A DNA stretch of 64,000 nucleotides, taken from NCBI RefSeq assembly GCF_025421775.1, contig NZ_JAOEFX010000006.1, positions 186,001-250,000 on the forward strand, in the 5' to 3' direction. Of this stretch, positions 51,293 to 59,999 are shown one piece after another; the first letter of the stretch is position 1, and every line of letters begins with the position of its first letter. The stretch is from Paenarthrobacter aurescens. GTDB taxonomy: Bacteria > Actinomycetota > Actinomycetes > Actinomycetales > Micrococcaceae. Under the pieces are notes generated by a model. It did not search any database. It was not told the origin of the DNA and saw only the letters and a program-made list of their open reading frames with translations. A program made the translations under genes and the position numbers.

Positions 51293-51847
51293 GTGACCGA
51301 CGCATTGACCGACGAAGCGCTTCACGCGCTCAAGGGCAATAACGCGGAACTGTTCAGCGCCGTCTACCAGTCCTACGCGGGCCAGGTTCTCGGCTACCTG
51401 ACGGCCAAAGGCGTGCCCGATCCTGAAGCAAGTACGCAGGATGTGTTCCTCGCGGTCTTGCCGCGGCTGGATGACCTCAGCGGCGGTGTTAACGGCCTGC
51501 GGACATTCATCTTCTCGGTGGCCCATGCACGGATGGTGGATGAGCACCGGAAGCAAAGCCGGGCTCCAATACACCACGAGTTCGAGCCCGAGCGGGATAC
51601 GCGCGAATCGAGCTCTGCGGAGGCCGAAGCGTTGACCAGGCTGGCGCCGAATGAGGTGGCAGCACTCCTGGATTACCTGGGCGACGACCAACGTGAGGTC
51701 CTGAACCTCCGCATCGTGGCCGGCCTGACGGTTGAACAGGTAGCCGACATCATGGGGAAAACCGCCGGCGCAGTAAAGCAGTTGCAGCGCCGGGCTCTTA
51801 TTACGCTCCGTGAGCATTCGGCAGTAAAGGAATACGTGTCGTCATGA
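51293..51847 (+). CDS. ECF-type RNA polymerase sigma factor
   Basis: A 184-residue sigma-70 family protein with regions 2 and 4 only. Region 2 covers FSAVYQSYAGQVLGYLTAKGVPDPEASTQDVFLAVLPRL; region 4 is LLDYLGDDQREVLNLRIVAGLTVEQVADIMGKTAGAVKQLQRRALITLRE with an intact HTH. GTG 51293 is the start. Its stop overlaps the next gene by four bases, the standard sigma/anti-sigma arrangement. The region 2 DNA-melting part is shorter than in typical ECF factors. Confidence 0.9.
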   Translation: MTDALTDEALHALKGNNAELFSAVYQSYAGQVLGYLTAKGVPDPEASTQDVFLAVLPRLDDLSGGVNGLRTFIFSVAHARMVDEHRKQSRAPIHHEFEPERDTRESSSAEAEALTRLAPNEVAALLDYLGDDQREVLNLRIVAGLTVEQVADIMGKTAGAVKQLQRRALITLREHSAVKEYVSS

Positions 51848-52689
51848 CATACAGGGATACAGACCGCGAAGCGATGGTTGACGAGTTGCTGCTCGACGCC
51901 GATCTGGCTGACTCTTCGGATGTCAGGCAAGCGCTGCTTTCGCTGGGTACCTTTGCCAATCTGTCGGCTCCTGCCCCCAGCGCGGAGCTCGCTGCCATGA
52001 TCGCCGGACCGCACGATGAACTGTCCAAGCGTCGTTGGCGGCACAAGCATCGGACCGCTGTGGTCAGCATTGCCGTAGTTGCCGCGATGGGACTCGGCGT
52101 GAGCGGTGTCGCCGCCGCGAGCTCGGGCTTCACCCGGAGCCCGTCCTTCATTAATGAACTCCTCGGCAATCTCCAGCCCCAGCCAGAGGTTGCGGCGCCT
52201 GTACTGCCGTCTCCCGACGCGCCGCGGATCACCACGGAAGCTGCGCCCGTCGCGGATCCGGCTGCTGTTCCACCGGCCGCGGAAGTGCCGTCGATTCCCG
52301 TCGCAGGCACAGTGCCCACCCAGGCCACGCCTGTCGAAGATCCCGTCCAGGCACCAACGGCGGCAAAGGCGCCGGCCGCGGACGTGGCACAGCCGCCGGC
52401 AGCGGTCGCTGTCCCGGAAGCCACCGTACCCACCCCCGCCGTCCCGAACGGGTCCAAGCCAAACCCGGCCCACAACGCGCAGGCGAAGCCGAGTCAGGTC
52501 AAGCCGCGGGGCCAGGAAGCAGTCTGGCCTGAAGCATCAAAACCCGGTGCGGGGCAGTCAGACAAGCCCGGGGCCCAGGGCAGCAAACAAGGCCCGCAGC
52601 TTCCGTCGTTGTCCGACAAGCGCGCAGAAGAGCAGTTCCAGACTGCGATGGACAAGTGGAAGCAGTGGATGAAACGCGGTCACCGCTAG
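51844..52689 (+). CDS. Probable anti-sigma factor with Pro/Ala-rich outer domain
   Basis: A 281-residue protein. An acidic cytosolic N-terminal part (residues 1-70) is followed by one membrane helix (AVVSIAVVAAMGLGVSGVAAA, about 72-92) and a long outside segment rich in Pro, Ala and Val with many PxP turns. A short charged C-terminus (AEEQFQTAMDKWKQWMKRG) ends it. No zinc HxxxCxxC motif is visible, so it is not a ZAS-type anti-sigma. Assignment rests on topology and the ATGA overlap with the sigma gene. Its outer domain may sense the wall. Confidence 0.7.
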   Translation: MTYRDTDREAMVDELLLDADLADSSDVRQALLSLGTFANLSAPAPSAELAAMIAGPHDELSKRRWRHKHRTAVVSIAVVAAMGLGVSGVAAASSGFTRSPSFINELLGNLQPQPEVAAPVLPSPDAPRITTEAAPVADPAAVPPAAEVPSIPVAGTVPTQATPVEDPVQAPTAAKAPAADVAQPPAAVAVPEATVPTPAVPNGSKPNPAHNAQAKPSQVKPRGQEAVWPEASKPGAGQSDKPGAQGSKQGPQLPSLSDKRAEEQFQTAMDKWKQWMKRGHR

Positions 52690-52706
52690 TCGTGTTTGGG
52701 GGCTGG

Positions 52707-53201
52707 CTACGCCAGAACCTGGCGCTTCGAAGAGATAACCCCGGTATCGAAGCCAGCCAAATGGAGGCCACCGTGGAAGCGGGCGTGCTCGATCTTCACA
52801 CAGCGGTCCATGACCACGTTGAGTCCAGCGGTCTCGGCGTCGCGGGCAACGTCTTCATGCCAGGAGCCGAGTTGCAGCCACAGTGTCTTGGCGCCGGCAG
52901 CTACGGCTTCGTCCAGGACTCCGGGAAGGTCGTCGTGCTTGCGGAAGACGTCAACGATGTCCGGGGATTCGGGCAGATCCGCCAGGGACGCGTACGTTGG
53001 CTGGCCCAGGATTTCCTTGACCACCGGGTTCACGAAGTAGATCTTGTAACGGGTGGACGACTGCAGGTACGTAGCCACGAAGTAGCTGGCACGCGACGGC
53101 TTGTCCGAGGCCCCAACTATCGCGATGGACTTGGCCTGGCGCAGGAGTGCCAGGCGCTCAGGAGCAGAAGGGCCCTCCCAGGTACGTTCAGCGGTGCTCA
53201 T
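52707..53201 (-). CDS. CoA-binding domain protein
   Basis: A 164-residue Rossmann-fold protein of the CoA_binding (YccU/succinyl-CoA-ligase-like) family. SIAIVGASDKPSRASYFVATYLQ (residues 25-47), VDVFRKHDDLPGVLDEAVAAGAKTLWLQLG and NVVMDRCVKIEH are typical, and the late Cys is conserved. It is the last gene of the acs-sfnG-metY operon and overlaps metY by four bases. A second member of the family is encoded divergently at 58084. A CoA- or nucleotide-binding regulatory role is the family guess. Confidence 0.88.
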   Translation of the reverse strand: MSTAERTWEGPSAPERLALLRQAKSIAIVGASDKPSRASYFVATYLQSSTRYKIYFVNPVVKEILGQPTYASLADLPESPDIVDVFRKHDDLPGVLDEAVAAGAKTLWLQLGSWHEDVARDAETAGLNVVMDRCVKIEHARFHGGLHLAGFDTGVISSKRQVLA

Positions 53202-54565
53202 GCTTTCGCTCCTACGGCTTGAGTGCCTGCCGCCGGGATTCCCACCGCGCAGGCTTCAACTGCTTCTTCATCAGATGCAACAGTCTGGGCCGCTGTCAGC
53301 GCTTGGTCCAGGTCCCAGAGGATGTCCTCAAGGTCTTCCAGGCCAACGGAAATGCGGACCAGGTCCTCAGGGACGCCGGCGGACTCGAGCTGTTCGGCAC
53401 TGAGCTGCTGGTGCGTGGTGGAACCGGGGTGGATTACCAGCGTGCGTGCGTCGCCAACGTTGGCCAGGTGGGATGCGATCTGCAGCGATTCGATGAACTT
53501 CTGACCGGCCGCACGACCACCGGCCACGCCGAACGAGAACACCGAGCCCGGCCCCTTGGGCAGGTATTTCCGGGCACGGTCAAAGTGCGGGTGGGACGGT
53601 AAGCCGGAGTAGTTCACGTAAGCCACGCGGGGATCGGCATCGAGCCATTCCGCCACTGCCTGTGCGTTTTTCAGATGCTCATCCAGGCGCTGGGGGAGTG
53701 TCTCAACACCCTGGAGCAGCTGGAACGCGGAAAGGGGTGAAAGCGCCGGGCCGATGTCGCGAAGGTGCTCGCAACGCAGCTTGGTGAGGAATCCGTATTC
53801 ACCAAAGTTGCCCCACCAGGAGACGTTGCCGTACGACGGCACGGGCTCGGTCATCATGGGGAACTTGCCGTTGCCCCAATTGAAGCGCCCGCTTTCCACG
53901 ATGACACCGCCCAGGGTGGTGCCGTGGCCGCCGATGAATTTGGTGGCCGAGTGGATCACGATGTCGGCACCGTGCTCGAACGGCCGCACGAGGTAAGGCG
54001 TGCTCAAGGTGGCGTCGACCACCAGGGGGATACCGGCGTCGTGCGCTACCTTAGCCAGCCCCGCAAGGTCCTGGACTTCCGACGACGGGTTGGCAACAAC
54101 CTCGACGAACAGGGCTTTGGTGTTCTCCTGAATGGCCGCGGCGTAATCCGCCGGGTCGGTTCCGGGCACGAAGGTGGTGTCCACGCCGAAGCGGCGCAGC
54201 GAGACGTCCAACTGGGTGACGGTGCCGCCATACAGCTGCGACGCCGCGACGATGTGGTCGCCGGACTGTGTCAGCGCGGCGAAGGTGATGAACTCGGCGG
54301 CCATGCCCGACGACGTTGCTACCGCCCCGATGCCACCTTCGAGGGACGCGATGCGCTCCTCGAACGCAGCGACCGTGGGGTTGCCGATACGCGAGTAGAT
54401 GTTGCCGTACTTTTGCAGGGCGAAGAGGTTCGCGGCGTCGTTGGTGTCCTTGAAGACGAAGGACGTGGTCTGGTAGATCGGCACCGCGCGGGCGCCGTGC
54501 TCGGCGTCGGGCGTGCCGCCTGCGTGCAGGGCGCGGGTGCGGAAGCCGAAAGTGCGGTCAGCCAT
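53198..54565 (-). CDS. metY: O-acetylhomoserine sulfhydrylase
   Basis: PLP enzyme of 455 residues that condenses O-acetylhomoserine with sulfide or methanethiol to homocysteine or methionine, releasing acetate. The PLP lysine is Lys209 in IHSATKFIGGHGTTLGG. TRALHAGGTPD, YSRIGNPTVAAFEERIASLEGG and ATSSGMAA are the usual landmarks. Length and GGHGTT context fit MetY rather than MetB. It overlaps sfnG by one base (TGATG) and the CoA-binding gene by four. The operon also encodes acetyl-CoA synthetase, which could reuse the acetate. Confidence 0.92.
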   Translation of the reverse strand: MADRTFGFRTRALHAGGTPDAEHGARAVPIYQTTSFVFKDTNDAANLFALQKYGNIYSRIGNPTVAAFEERIASLEGGIGAVATSSGMAAEFITFAALTQSGDHIVAASQLYGGTVTQLDVSLRRFGVDTTFVPGTDPADYAAAIQENTKALFVEVVANPSSEVQDLAGLAKVAHDAGIPLVVDATLSTPYLVRPFEHGADIVIHSATKFIGGHGTTLGGVIVESGRFNWGNGKFPMMTEPVPSYGNVSWWGNFGEYGFLTKLRCEHLRDIGPALSPLSAFQLLQGVETLPQRLDEHLKNAQAVAEWLDADPRVAYVNYSGLPSHPHFDRARKYLPKGPGSVFSFGVAGGRAAGQKFIESLQIASHLANVGDARTLVIHPGSTTHQQLSAEQLESAGVPEDLVRISVGLEDLEDILWDLDQALTAAQTVASDEEAVEACAVGIPAAGTQAVGAKA

Positions 54566-55755
54566 CAGACAGCCACCTGCTCGGCCACGGGTGTGGAGGA
54601 GAGGTCCAGTTCGGTACCGTTCTTGCGGGCCAGGTCGGCCTCGAGTTCACGGACGATCGGCAGGATGTCCTGGCCGAACGCTGCGACCTCCTCCTGGAAG
54701 TGCAGGTATCCGGTGAGGAACAGGTTCACGCCGATCTTCTTGTACTCCACGATCCGCTCGGCGATCTGTTCCGGTGACCCGATGAGCTGGGTCTTGAAGC
54801 CGTCGTTGTACTGCACCAGGTCCTCGAAGGTGGAGTCGGCCCACATGCCCTTGCCGTCCTTGGTGGAGGCGCCGGCTTCCTGCACAGCGTCGCGGAAGCC
54901 CTGGACCGCCGGCTTGTGTGCCTTTTCCACGATTTCGCGGAGGGTGTCGCGTGCTTCCTTCTCAGTGTCGCGGGCAATGACGAAGCCGTTGAGGCCAAAC
55001 TTCGGCAAAGACAGTGCTCCGTCGGTGCCGCGCTTCGTCTCGCCGGACGCCGCAACAACGCCAGCGATGTTTTCCTTGAAGCCCTCCAGGTCCTTGCCGT
55101 TGGAGAAGTACCAATCGGCGACGCGGCCAGCGGTGGCTTGTGCCGCCGTCGAGTTTCCGCCGAAGAAGACCTCCGGGTGCGCGCGGCCGGGAACGGCAAC
55201 AGGCGCTGGGTTCAGGGTGAAGTCGGTGATGTTGTAGTACTTGCCGTCCTGGTTGTAGCCCTGCTCGGTCCACAGGCCGCGGAGTACCCTGATGAATTCC
55301 TCGGTGCGGACGTAGCGCTCATCGTGTTCCAGCCATTCGAGGCCGAAGTTGGTGAACTCGTTCTTGAGCCAGCCCGAGACGATGTTCACGGCAGCACGGC
55401 CGTTGGAGATGTGGTCCGCGGTGATGATGAATTTCGCCAGGACACCGGGGTGCCACATGCCGGGGTGGACGGCGGCGATGACCTTGAGGCGCTCGGTCGC
55501 CGCGAGGAGCGCGAGGCTGAACGACGTGGCTTCGTGCTGCTTGTCCGCACCATAGGACGCGGCATAGCGGGTCTGGGTCAGGGCGTACTCGAAGCCTGAG
55601 TTCTCGGCGATCCGGGCAAGCTTCTTGTTGTAGTCGAAGTCCCATCCGGTGCGCTGCTCGATGGTGGATACCACCAGGCCGCCGGAGACGTTGGGAACCC
55701 AGTAGGCAAACTTGAGCGGTTCGGAGAGTCGGGCAACGTTGCTGATCTCGGTCAT
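54565..55755 (-). CDS. sfnG: FMNH2-dependent dimethylsulfone monooxygenase (SfnG-like)
   Basis: Flavin-dependent bacterial-luciferase-like monooxygenase of 396 residues. FAYWVPNVSGGLVVSTIEQRTGWDFDYNKKLARIAENSGFEYALTQTRYAASYGADKQHE, NIVSGWLKNEF and STFEDLVQYNDGFKTQLIGSPEQIAERIVEYKKIGVN match the SfnG group I know, with WVPNVSGG as a hallmark. It would oxidise dimethylsulfone to methanesulfinate using reduced FMN. No flavin reductase is in the window. It overlaps acs by four bases. Other sulfonate or sulfone substrates are possible. Confidence 0.82.
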   Translation of the reverse strand: MTEISNVARLSEPLKFAYWVPNVSGGLVVSTIEQRTGWDFDYNKKLARIAENSGFEYALTQTRYAASYGADKQHEATSFSLALLAATERLKVIAAVHPGMWHPGVLAKFIITADHISNGRAAVNIVSGWLKNEFTNFGLEWLEHDERYVRTEEFIRVLRGLWTEQGYNQDGKYYNITDFTLNPAPVAVPGRAHPEVFFGGNSTAAQATAGRVADWYFSNGKDLEGFKENIAGVVAASGETKRGTDGALSLPKFGLNGFVIARDTEKEARDTLREIVEKAHKPAVQGFRDAVQEAGASTKDGKGMWADSTFEDLVQYNDGFKTQLIGSPEQIAERIVEYKKIGVNLFLTGYLHFQEEVAAFGQDILPIVRELEADLARKNGTELDLSSTPVAEQVAV

Positions 55756-57866
55756 GAATTTTCCTTTACTAGGGCCCGCTCGCGCAGGACGTCCTGGATG
55801 CCGGCAATTGCCGGTTCGTTCTGGAGTGAGGTGGTGTCGCCCAGGGCGGTACCCTCAAAAAGCTGGGTCAACAAACGGCGCATGATCTTGCCGCTGCGGG
55901 TCTTGGGTACGTCGGCAACCACGACGACGTCGCGCGGCTTGGCGATGGGGCCGATCTCCTTGGCAACGTGGTTGCGCAGGTCGTTGGTGACTTGCGTGGT
56001 TGCCCCGCCGTTAGCGGCACCTACCGTGTCACCGCGAAGGACGACGAATGCGACGACGGCGTGCCCGGTGGTGGGATCGGCCACGGGACAGACTCCGGCC
56101 TCCACCACGTCCGGGTGGGAGACCAAAGCGGACTCGATCTCGATGGTGGACAGCAAATGCCCTGAGACGTTGAGGGTGTCGTCCACGCGCCCCAGGATCC
56201 AGATGTCGCCGTCGGAATCGTATTTGGCGCCGTCGCCGGCAAGGAACCAACCCTGCTCCGGGTACTGGCTCCAATACGAATCGAAGTAGCGCCGCGGGTT
56301 TCCCCAAACGGTCCGGGCGATGGCCGGACCGGGACGGTCCACCACAATGAAGCCCTGGACTCCGGGGTCTGAAAGAACACCGGCCTCGTCCACCACCCGC
56401 GTGCTCACCCCCGGCAACGGCCGCGCGGCGCAGCCCGGCTTGAATTCGGTGTCCGTGGGCGACGGAGACATGATGGTGGCACCGGTTTCGGACTGCCACC
56501 ACGTGTCCACCACGGGAGCGGTGCCACCGCCGATGTTGTCGCGCAGCCAGCGCCAGGCCTCGGGGTTTACAGCTTCGCCCACTGTTCCCAAGAGCCGGAT
56601 GGAGGAGAAATCGTACGTGTCCGGAACGCCGTCGGGGAACCAGCCCATCAATGACCGGACCAGCGTGGGCGCCGTGTAGTACTGGGTGACCTTGTACCGT
56701 TCGATGATCTCGAAGTGCCGGCCGGGGTGCGGCGTGTTGGGTGTGCCCTCGAAGATCACCTGGGTCGCTCCGTTGGAGAGCGGCCCGTAGATCTCGTACG
56801 TGTGGGCCGTGACCCACGCCAGGTCAGCCGTGCACCAGTGGACGTCGCTGTCCCGCAGTGCGGGGTCGGGGTTGCTGAAAAGGTACTCGAAGCTCCACGA
56901 AGCCTGTGTAAGGTAACCGCCCGATGTATGGACCAGGCCCTTCGGCTTACCCGTAGTCCCGGAGGTGTACATGATGAAGAGGGGAGTCTCCGCGTCGAAG
57001 GCTGCGGGCTCGTGAACGTCCGGGGCGGTGTCCACGATGTGGTGCCACCAGACGTCACGGCCTTCCTTCATGCTGACCGTGTGCAGCTCTTCCGCTGGAG
57101 TGGTGCGGTTGATGACCAGCACGTGCTCGATTGCATTGTCGCCGGCGACAGCTGCATCGGCGTTGTCCTTGACTGGAACCGCGGCGCCGCGCCGGAACTG
57201 GCCGTCCGTGGTGACCAGCAGCTTGGCCTGGGTGTCCTCAACCCGGAAGCGGAGCGCCTCGGCCGAGAACCCACCGAACACCAATGAGTGGATTGCACCT
57301 ATGCGGGCCACGGCAAGGGTGATGATGACGGTTTCGGGGATCACGGGAAGGTAGATGACTACGCGATCGCCCTTGGTGATGCCCAGCGCAAGCAGCGCGT
57401 TGGCCGCTTTGGAGACTTCGCGCTGCAGCTCCGCGTACGTGATGGTGCGGCGGTCTCCGGGCTCGCCTTCAAAGTACAGGGCCACCTTGTCACCCCTGCC
57501 GGCGAGCACGTGCCGGTCCACGCAGTTGTACGCAACGTTCAGCTTGCCGCCGACGAACCATCCAATGTCCGGGCCCCGGCCCGCTTCGACATCCGTAGGC
57601 TTCCAGCTGTGCGCGGTATGCCAAGGCGCTGCCCAATGCAGCCGCCGGGCTTGCTCTTCCCAGAAACCAACGGCGGAGCCGGCCTCATCGAAACCGCTGT
57701 GACGCGCCCGCCCGCCGAAATCGGCGCCGTGCACTGCGCCGTCCGTGGGCTCAGCCGAGGACCATCCCGATGAGCCGTGAAGGGAACCGGGCGCGTCAAG
57801 CAGCCCTGCTTCAGAGGCCGTCGCGTCCGAAGTGGATTGTGAAATTTTGGGTACGGCAGAAGTCAT
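55752..57866 (-). CDS. acs: Acetyl-CoA synthetase
   Basis: AMP-forming ligase of 704 residues converting acetate, ATP and CoA to acetyl-CoA. YTSGTTGKPKG is the phosphate-binding loop, VFGGFSAEALRFRVEDTQAKLLVTTDG and DTWWQSETGA are family motifs, and PKTRSGKIMRR ends with Lys660, the acetylation-controlled catalytic lysine. The N-terminus carries an extra non-conserved Ser/Gly/Ala-rich stretch of about 55 residues before the family-typical region. ATG 57866 has GGAG upstream. It is first in an operon with sfnG, metY and a CoA-binding gene. Confidence 0.94.
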   Translation of the reverse strand: MTSAVPKISQSTSDATASEAGLLDAPGSLHGSSGWSSAEPTDGAVHGADFGGRARHSGFDEAGSAVGFWEEQARRLHWAAPWHTAHSWKPTDVEAGRGPDIGWFVGGKLNVAYNCVDRHVLAGRGDKVALYFEGEPGDRRTITYAELQREVSKAANALLALGITKGDRVVIYLPVIPETVIITLAVARIGAIHSLVFGGFSAEALRFRVEDTQAKLLVTTDGQFRRGAAVPVKDNADAAVAGDNAIEHVLVINRTTPAEELHTVSMKEGRDVWWHHIVDTAPDVHEPAAFDAETPLFIMYTSGTTGKPKGLVHTSGGYLTQASWSFEYLFSNPDPALRDSDVHWCTADLAWVTAHTYEIYGPLSNGATQVIFEGTPNTPHPGRHFEIIERYKVTQYYTAPTLVRSLMGWFPDGVPDTYDFSSIRLLGTVGEAVNPEAWRWLRDNIGGGTAPVVDTWWQSETGATIMSPSPTDTEFKPGCAARPLPGVSTRVVDEAGVLSDPGVQGFIVVDRPGPAIARTVWGNPRRYFDSYWSQYPEQGWFLAGDGAKYDSDGDIWILGRVDDTLNVSGHLLSTIEIESALVSHPDVVEAGVCPVADPTTGHAVVAFVVLRGDTVGAANGGATTQVTNDLRNHVAKEIGPIAKPRDVVVVADVPKTRSGKIMRRLLTQLFEGTALGDTTSLQNEPAIAGIQDVLRERALVKENS

Positions 57867-57906
57867 GCGAAATCTCCATGCCTGGAATTGGCGCAGTGCG
57901 ATACAA

Positions 57907-57941
57907 GGGATGGTCGCCCTTTGATTCGCTGGGATGGTCGC
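57907..57941. promoter_or_regulatory. Direct repeats upstream of acs
   Basis: GGGATGGTCGC occurs at 57907-57917 and 57931-57941, spaced 24 bases start to start. Further up, TCGCCAT is repeated in GTCGCCATGCGTAATATTCG and the following CGCCATAGCGAC (about 57978-58012). AATATTCG appears near 57997 and 58033. The 217-base gap lies between divergent starts, so a shared regulator is likely. I do not recognise a SAM riboswitch here. Confidence 0.5.
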
Positions 57942-58083
57942 TCTCCACTAAAGCGGCTCGATCATTTGGGGCCAAATTCGACTGTCGCCATGCGTAATAT
58001 TCGCCATAGCGACGGCATGGCTCGCAATTTCCGCAGAATATTCGGCAAAGGGGTGCTGTGAAGGGCAGGAGTAGGCTTGGGTC

Positions 58084-58509
58084 ATGATGCATGTCAACGA
58101 TCCGGCCGTCGTGGAGCGGTTGATGCGAACAAAGGGCACATGGGCCATCGTGGGCCTGAGCACCAATCAGTGGCGGTCCGCCTACGACGTCTCGCTTTAC
58201 GTCCGGGACACCATGGGCATGGAAATCATTCCCATCAACCTCAAAGGCGAGGATGTGCACGGCGAAAAGGGCTACCAAACTTTGGCGGACATCCCCGAAG
58301 CCAAGCACCCCATCGACGTCGTCGACTGCTTCGTCAACTCCCAACGCGTGGGTGCAGTCATTGACCAGGCGATCGCGATCGGTGCCAAGGCCGTCTGGCT
58401 GCAGCTGGGCGTGTTCGACGACGAAGCCACCCAGCGGGCCAAGGACGCAGGACTGGACGTTGTTGTGAACTCCTGCCCGGCGCGCGAAGGCTGGCACTAC
58501 GGCTTGTGA
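58084..58509 (+). CDS. CoA-binding domain protein
   Basis: A 141-residue protein of the same family as the gene at 52707. GTWAIVGLSTNQWRSAYDVSLYVRDTMG, IDVVDCFVNSQRVGAVIDQAIAIGAKAVWLQLG and VVVNSCPAREG match it. It is shorter at both ends. It is divergent from the acs-sfnG-metY operon and shares its promoter region. The start is ATG 58084 or 58087, with CAGGAG about twelve bases upstream. Confidence 0.88.
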   Translation: MMHVNDPAVVERLMRTKGTWAIVGLSTNQWRSAYDVSLYVRDTMGMEIIPINLKGEDVHGEKGYQTLADIPEAKHPIDVVDCFVNSQRVGAVIDQAIAIGAKAVWLQLGVFDDEATQRAKDAGLDVVVNSCPAREGWHYGL

Positions 58510-58560
58510 TTCCTCTGCTAGATTGCAGCTGAATCATTTCTTGAGTCTTGGGGGACAACT

Positions 58561-59442
58561 ATGTTCGGCGGCCATTCTGCGGTGCCCTTTTCCACACCCA
58601 GCAGACGGGCCGCCTTCAGCATTCTTGGCGCTTCCGTGGTGGCCGGCTTAACGGCTTGCACTGCGGCGGAAAGTTCGACGCCGGCGCTGACGCCCAGCGG
58701 CGCTGCCGGGTCGACGGAGGTGCCGGGGCCGAACGGTGCGCTGGCTGTCGGAGGCGAGATTCCGACGTCGTCCGCTTCACAGGCGCCGACCCCTACGGCC
58801 ACCAAGCGGATTCGGAAAACGTTCATCCCTGACTACCAGTTGCCGCCGATCGTTGGGGGCCTGGCTCCGGTCATCACCAAGATCGAGACCAAGCATCCGA
58901 TCGTGTTCCTGACCATCGATGACGGCAACATCAAGACGCCCGAATCGGTCAGGCTGATGGCGGAGTACGACTACCCGGCATCACTCTTCCTCACCAAGGA
59001 CACCATCGCCGACCATCCCGCCTTCTTTAATGCCTTCAAAGCCCAAGGCAGCCTGGTGGAGAACCACACGGTGACGCACAACATCAATATGGTCCGGCAG
59101 TGGGGTTACCAGCAGCAGGTCAACGACATGGTGGGAATGCAGGAGTACGCGTTCCAGCACTACGGCCGTCGTCCCACGCTGTTCAGGCCTCCGGGAGGCG
59201 CCTACTCCAATGTGATGCGCAAGGCTGTGTCAGACGCAGGCATGAAGGCGATCGTCACGTGGGAGGCCAAGGCAAACGCTGGAAAGATGGACTACCAGGT
59301 GGGCAACTCCCTGCGTCCGGGTGACATCGTGTTGATGCATTTCCGCGCCGAGTTCGCCGCGGACCTCGCTGCATTCCGCGCGGCCCAGTTGGCTGCGGGG
59401 CTGGAAGTGGTGCTGCTGGAGGACTTCCTGGGCGTGGCGTAG
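58561..59442 (+). CDS. Polysaccharide deacetylase (NodB/CE4) lipoprotein
   Basis: Exported 293-residue protein. The N-terminus STPSRRAAFSILGASVVAGLTAC is a Tat-type lipoprotein signal with lipobox LTAC at Cys33, followed by a Ser/Thr/Pro linker to about 90. The NodB domain has TIDDG (Asp120-Asp121) in place of the common TFDDG, the HTVTH zinc pair (His169, His173), and RPPGGAYSN. It probably deacetylates peptidoglycan or another wall polymer. The ATG has GGGGGAC upstream. It follows the CoA-binding gene after about 50 bases. Confidence 0.9.
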   Translation: MFGGHSAVPFSTPSRRAAFSILGASVVAGLTACTAAESSTPALTPSGAAGSTEVPGPNGALAVGGEIPTSSASQAPTPTATKRIRKTFIPDYQLPPIVGGLAPVITKIETKHPIVFLTIDDGNIKTPESVRLMAEYDYPASLFLTKDTIADHPAFFNAFKAQGSLVENHTVTHNINMVRQWGYQQQVNDMVGMQEYAFQHYGRRPTLFRPPGGAYSNVMRKAVSDAGMKAIVTWEAKANAGKMDYQVGNSLRPGDIVLMHFRAEFAADLAAFRAAQLAAGLEVVLLEDFLGVA

Positions 59443-59491
59443 GCATGGCCTAGCCGTGGCCTCCCGCGTGGTGCCCCAGTAGGCTCACTGC

Positions 59492-59902
59492 ATGGACGTT
59501 TCCCGCCTCCGCGACATCTGCCTGGGTTTTCCCGGTGCCTTCGAAGACTTCCCCTTCGGTCCCGAGACATCCGTCTTCAAGGTGCGAGCCGCCGTCGCTG
59601 GTGGAACCCGGCACGAGGCAAAGATGTTCGCCCTGTCCTCGATGGACCCGGACAACTGGTCCGTGAGCCTCAAATGTGAGCCGGCGTTGGCCGAACAGCT
59701 CAGGGCCGCCAACCCCGAGATCACGGGTGCCTGGCATATGAACAAGACCCACTGGAACGGTGTCCGGCTGGATGGGGCCCTCTCCGATGACATGGTCAGG
59801 GACATGGTGGAGGACTCCTATGACCTTGTTGTTGCCACCCTGAGCCGCAAGCAGCAGGAGCAGTTGGGCTGGGCCAGACTCACCAATCCGCGCGGCAGCT
59901 GA
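59492..59902 (+). CDS. MmcQ/YjbR family protein
   Basis: A 136-residue cytosolic protein with the double-wing MmcQ/YjbR fold. It opens RLRDICLGFPGAFEDFPFGPETSVFKV and continues KMFALSSMDPDNWSVSLKCEPALAEQLRAANPEITGAWHMNKTHWNGVRLDG, both diagnostic. DNA binding was proposed for the family; its role is unknown. It is a separate gene on the plus strand with no clear operon partner. Confidence 0.9.
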   Translation: MDVSRLRDICLGFPGAFEDFPFGPETSVFKVRAAVAGGTRHEAKMFALSSMDPDNWSVSLKCEPALAEQLRAANPEITGAWHMNKTHWNGVRLDGALSDDMVRDMVEDSYDLVVATLSRKQQEQLGWARLTNPRGS

Positions 59903-59999
59903 CACGCCCGCAAGCACACTCCCCACGGCGCTGACATGGGGCTAGATTGATACTGCATACCTAAAGACCTCAGCCACAGCGCTGGTCAGGAGCGGTTTG

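Noticed and set aside
51021..51305. 94-codon minus-strand ORF before the sigma gene
   Set aside because: No ribosome site or similarity, and it overlaps repeats and the sigma start.
57867..58083. SAM riboswitch ahead of the acs-sfnG-metY operon
   Set aside because: SAM-IV and similar elements are expected near metY in actinobacteria, but none of the conserved cores I know can be read on the minus strand.
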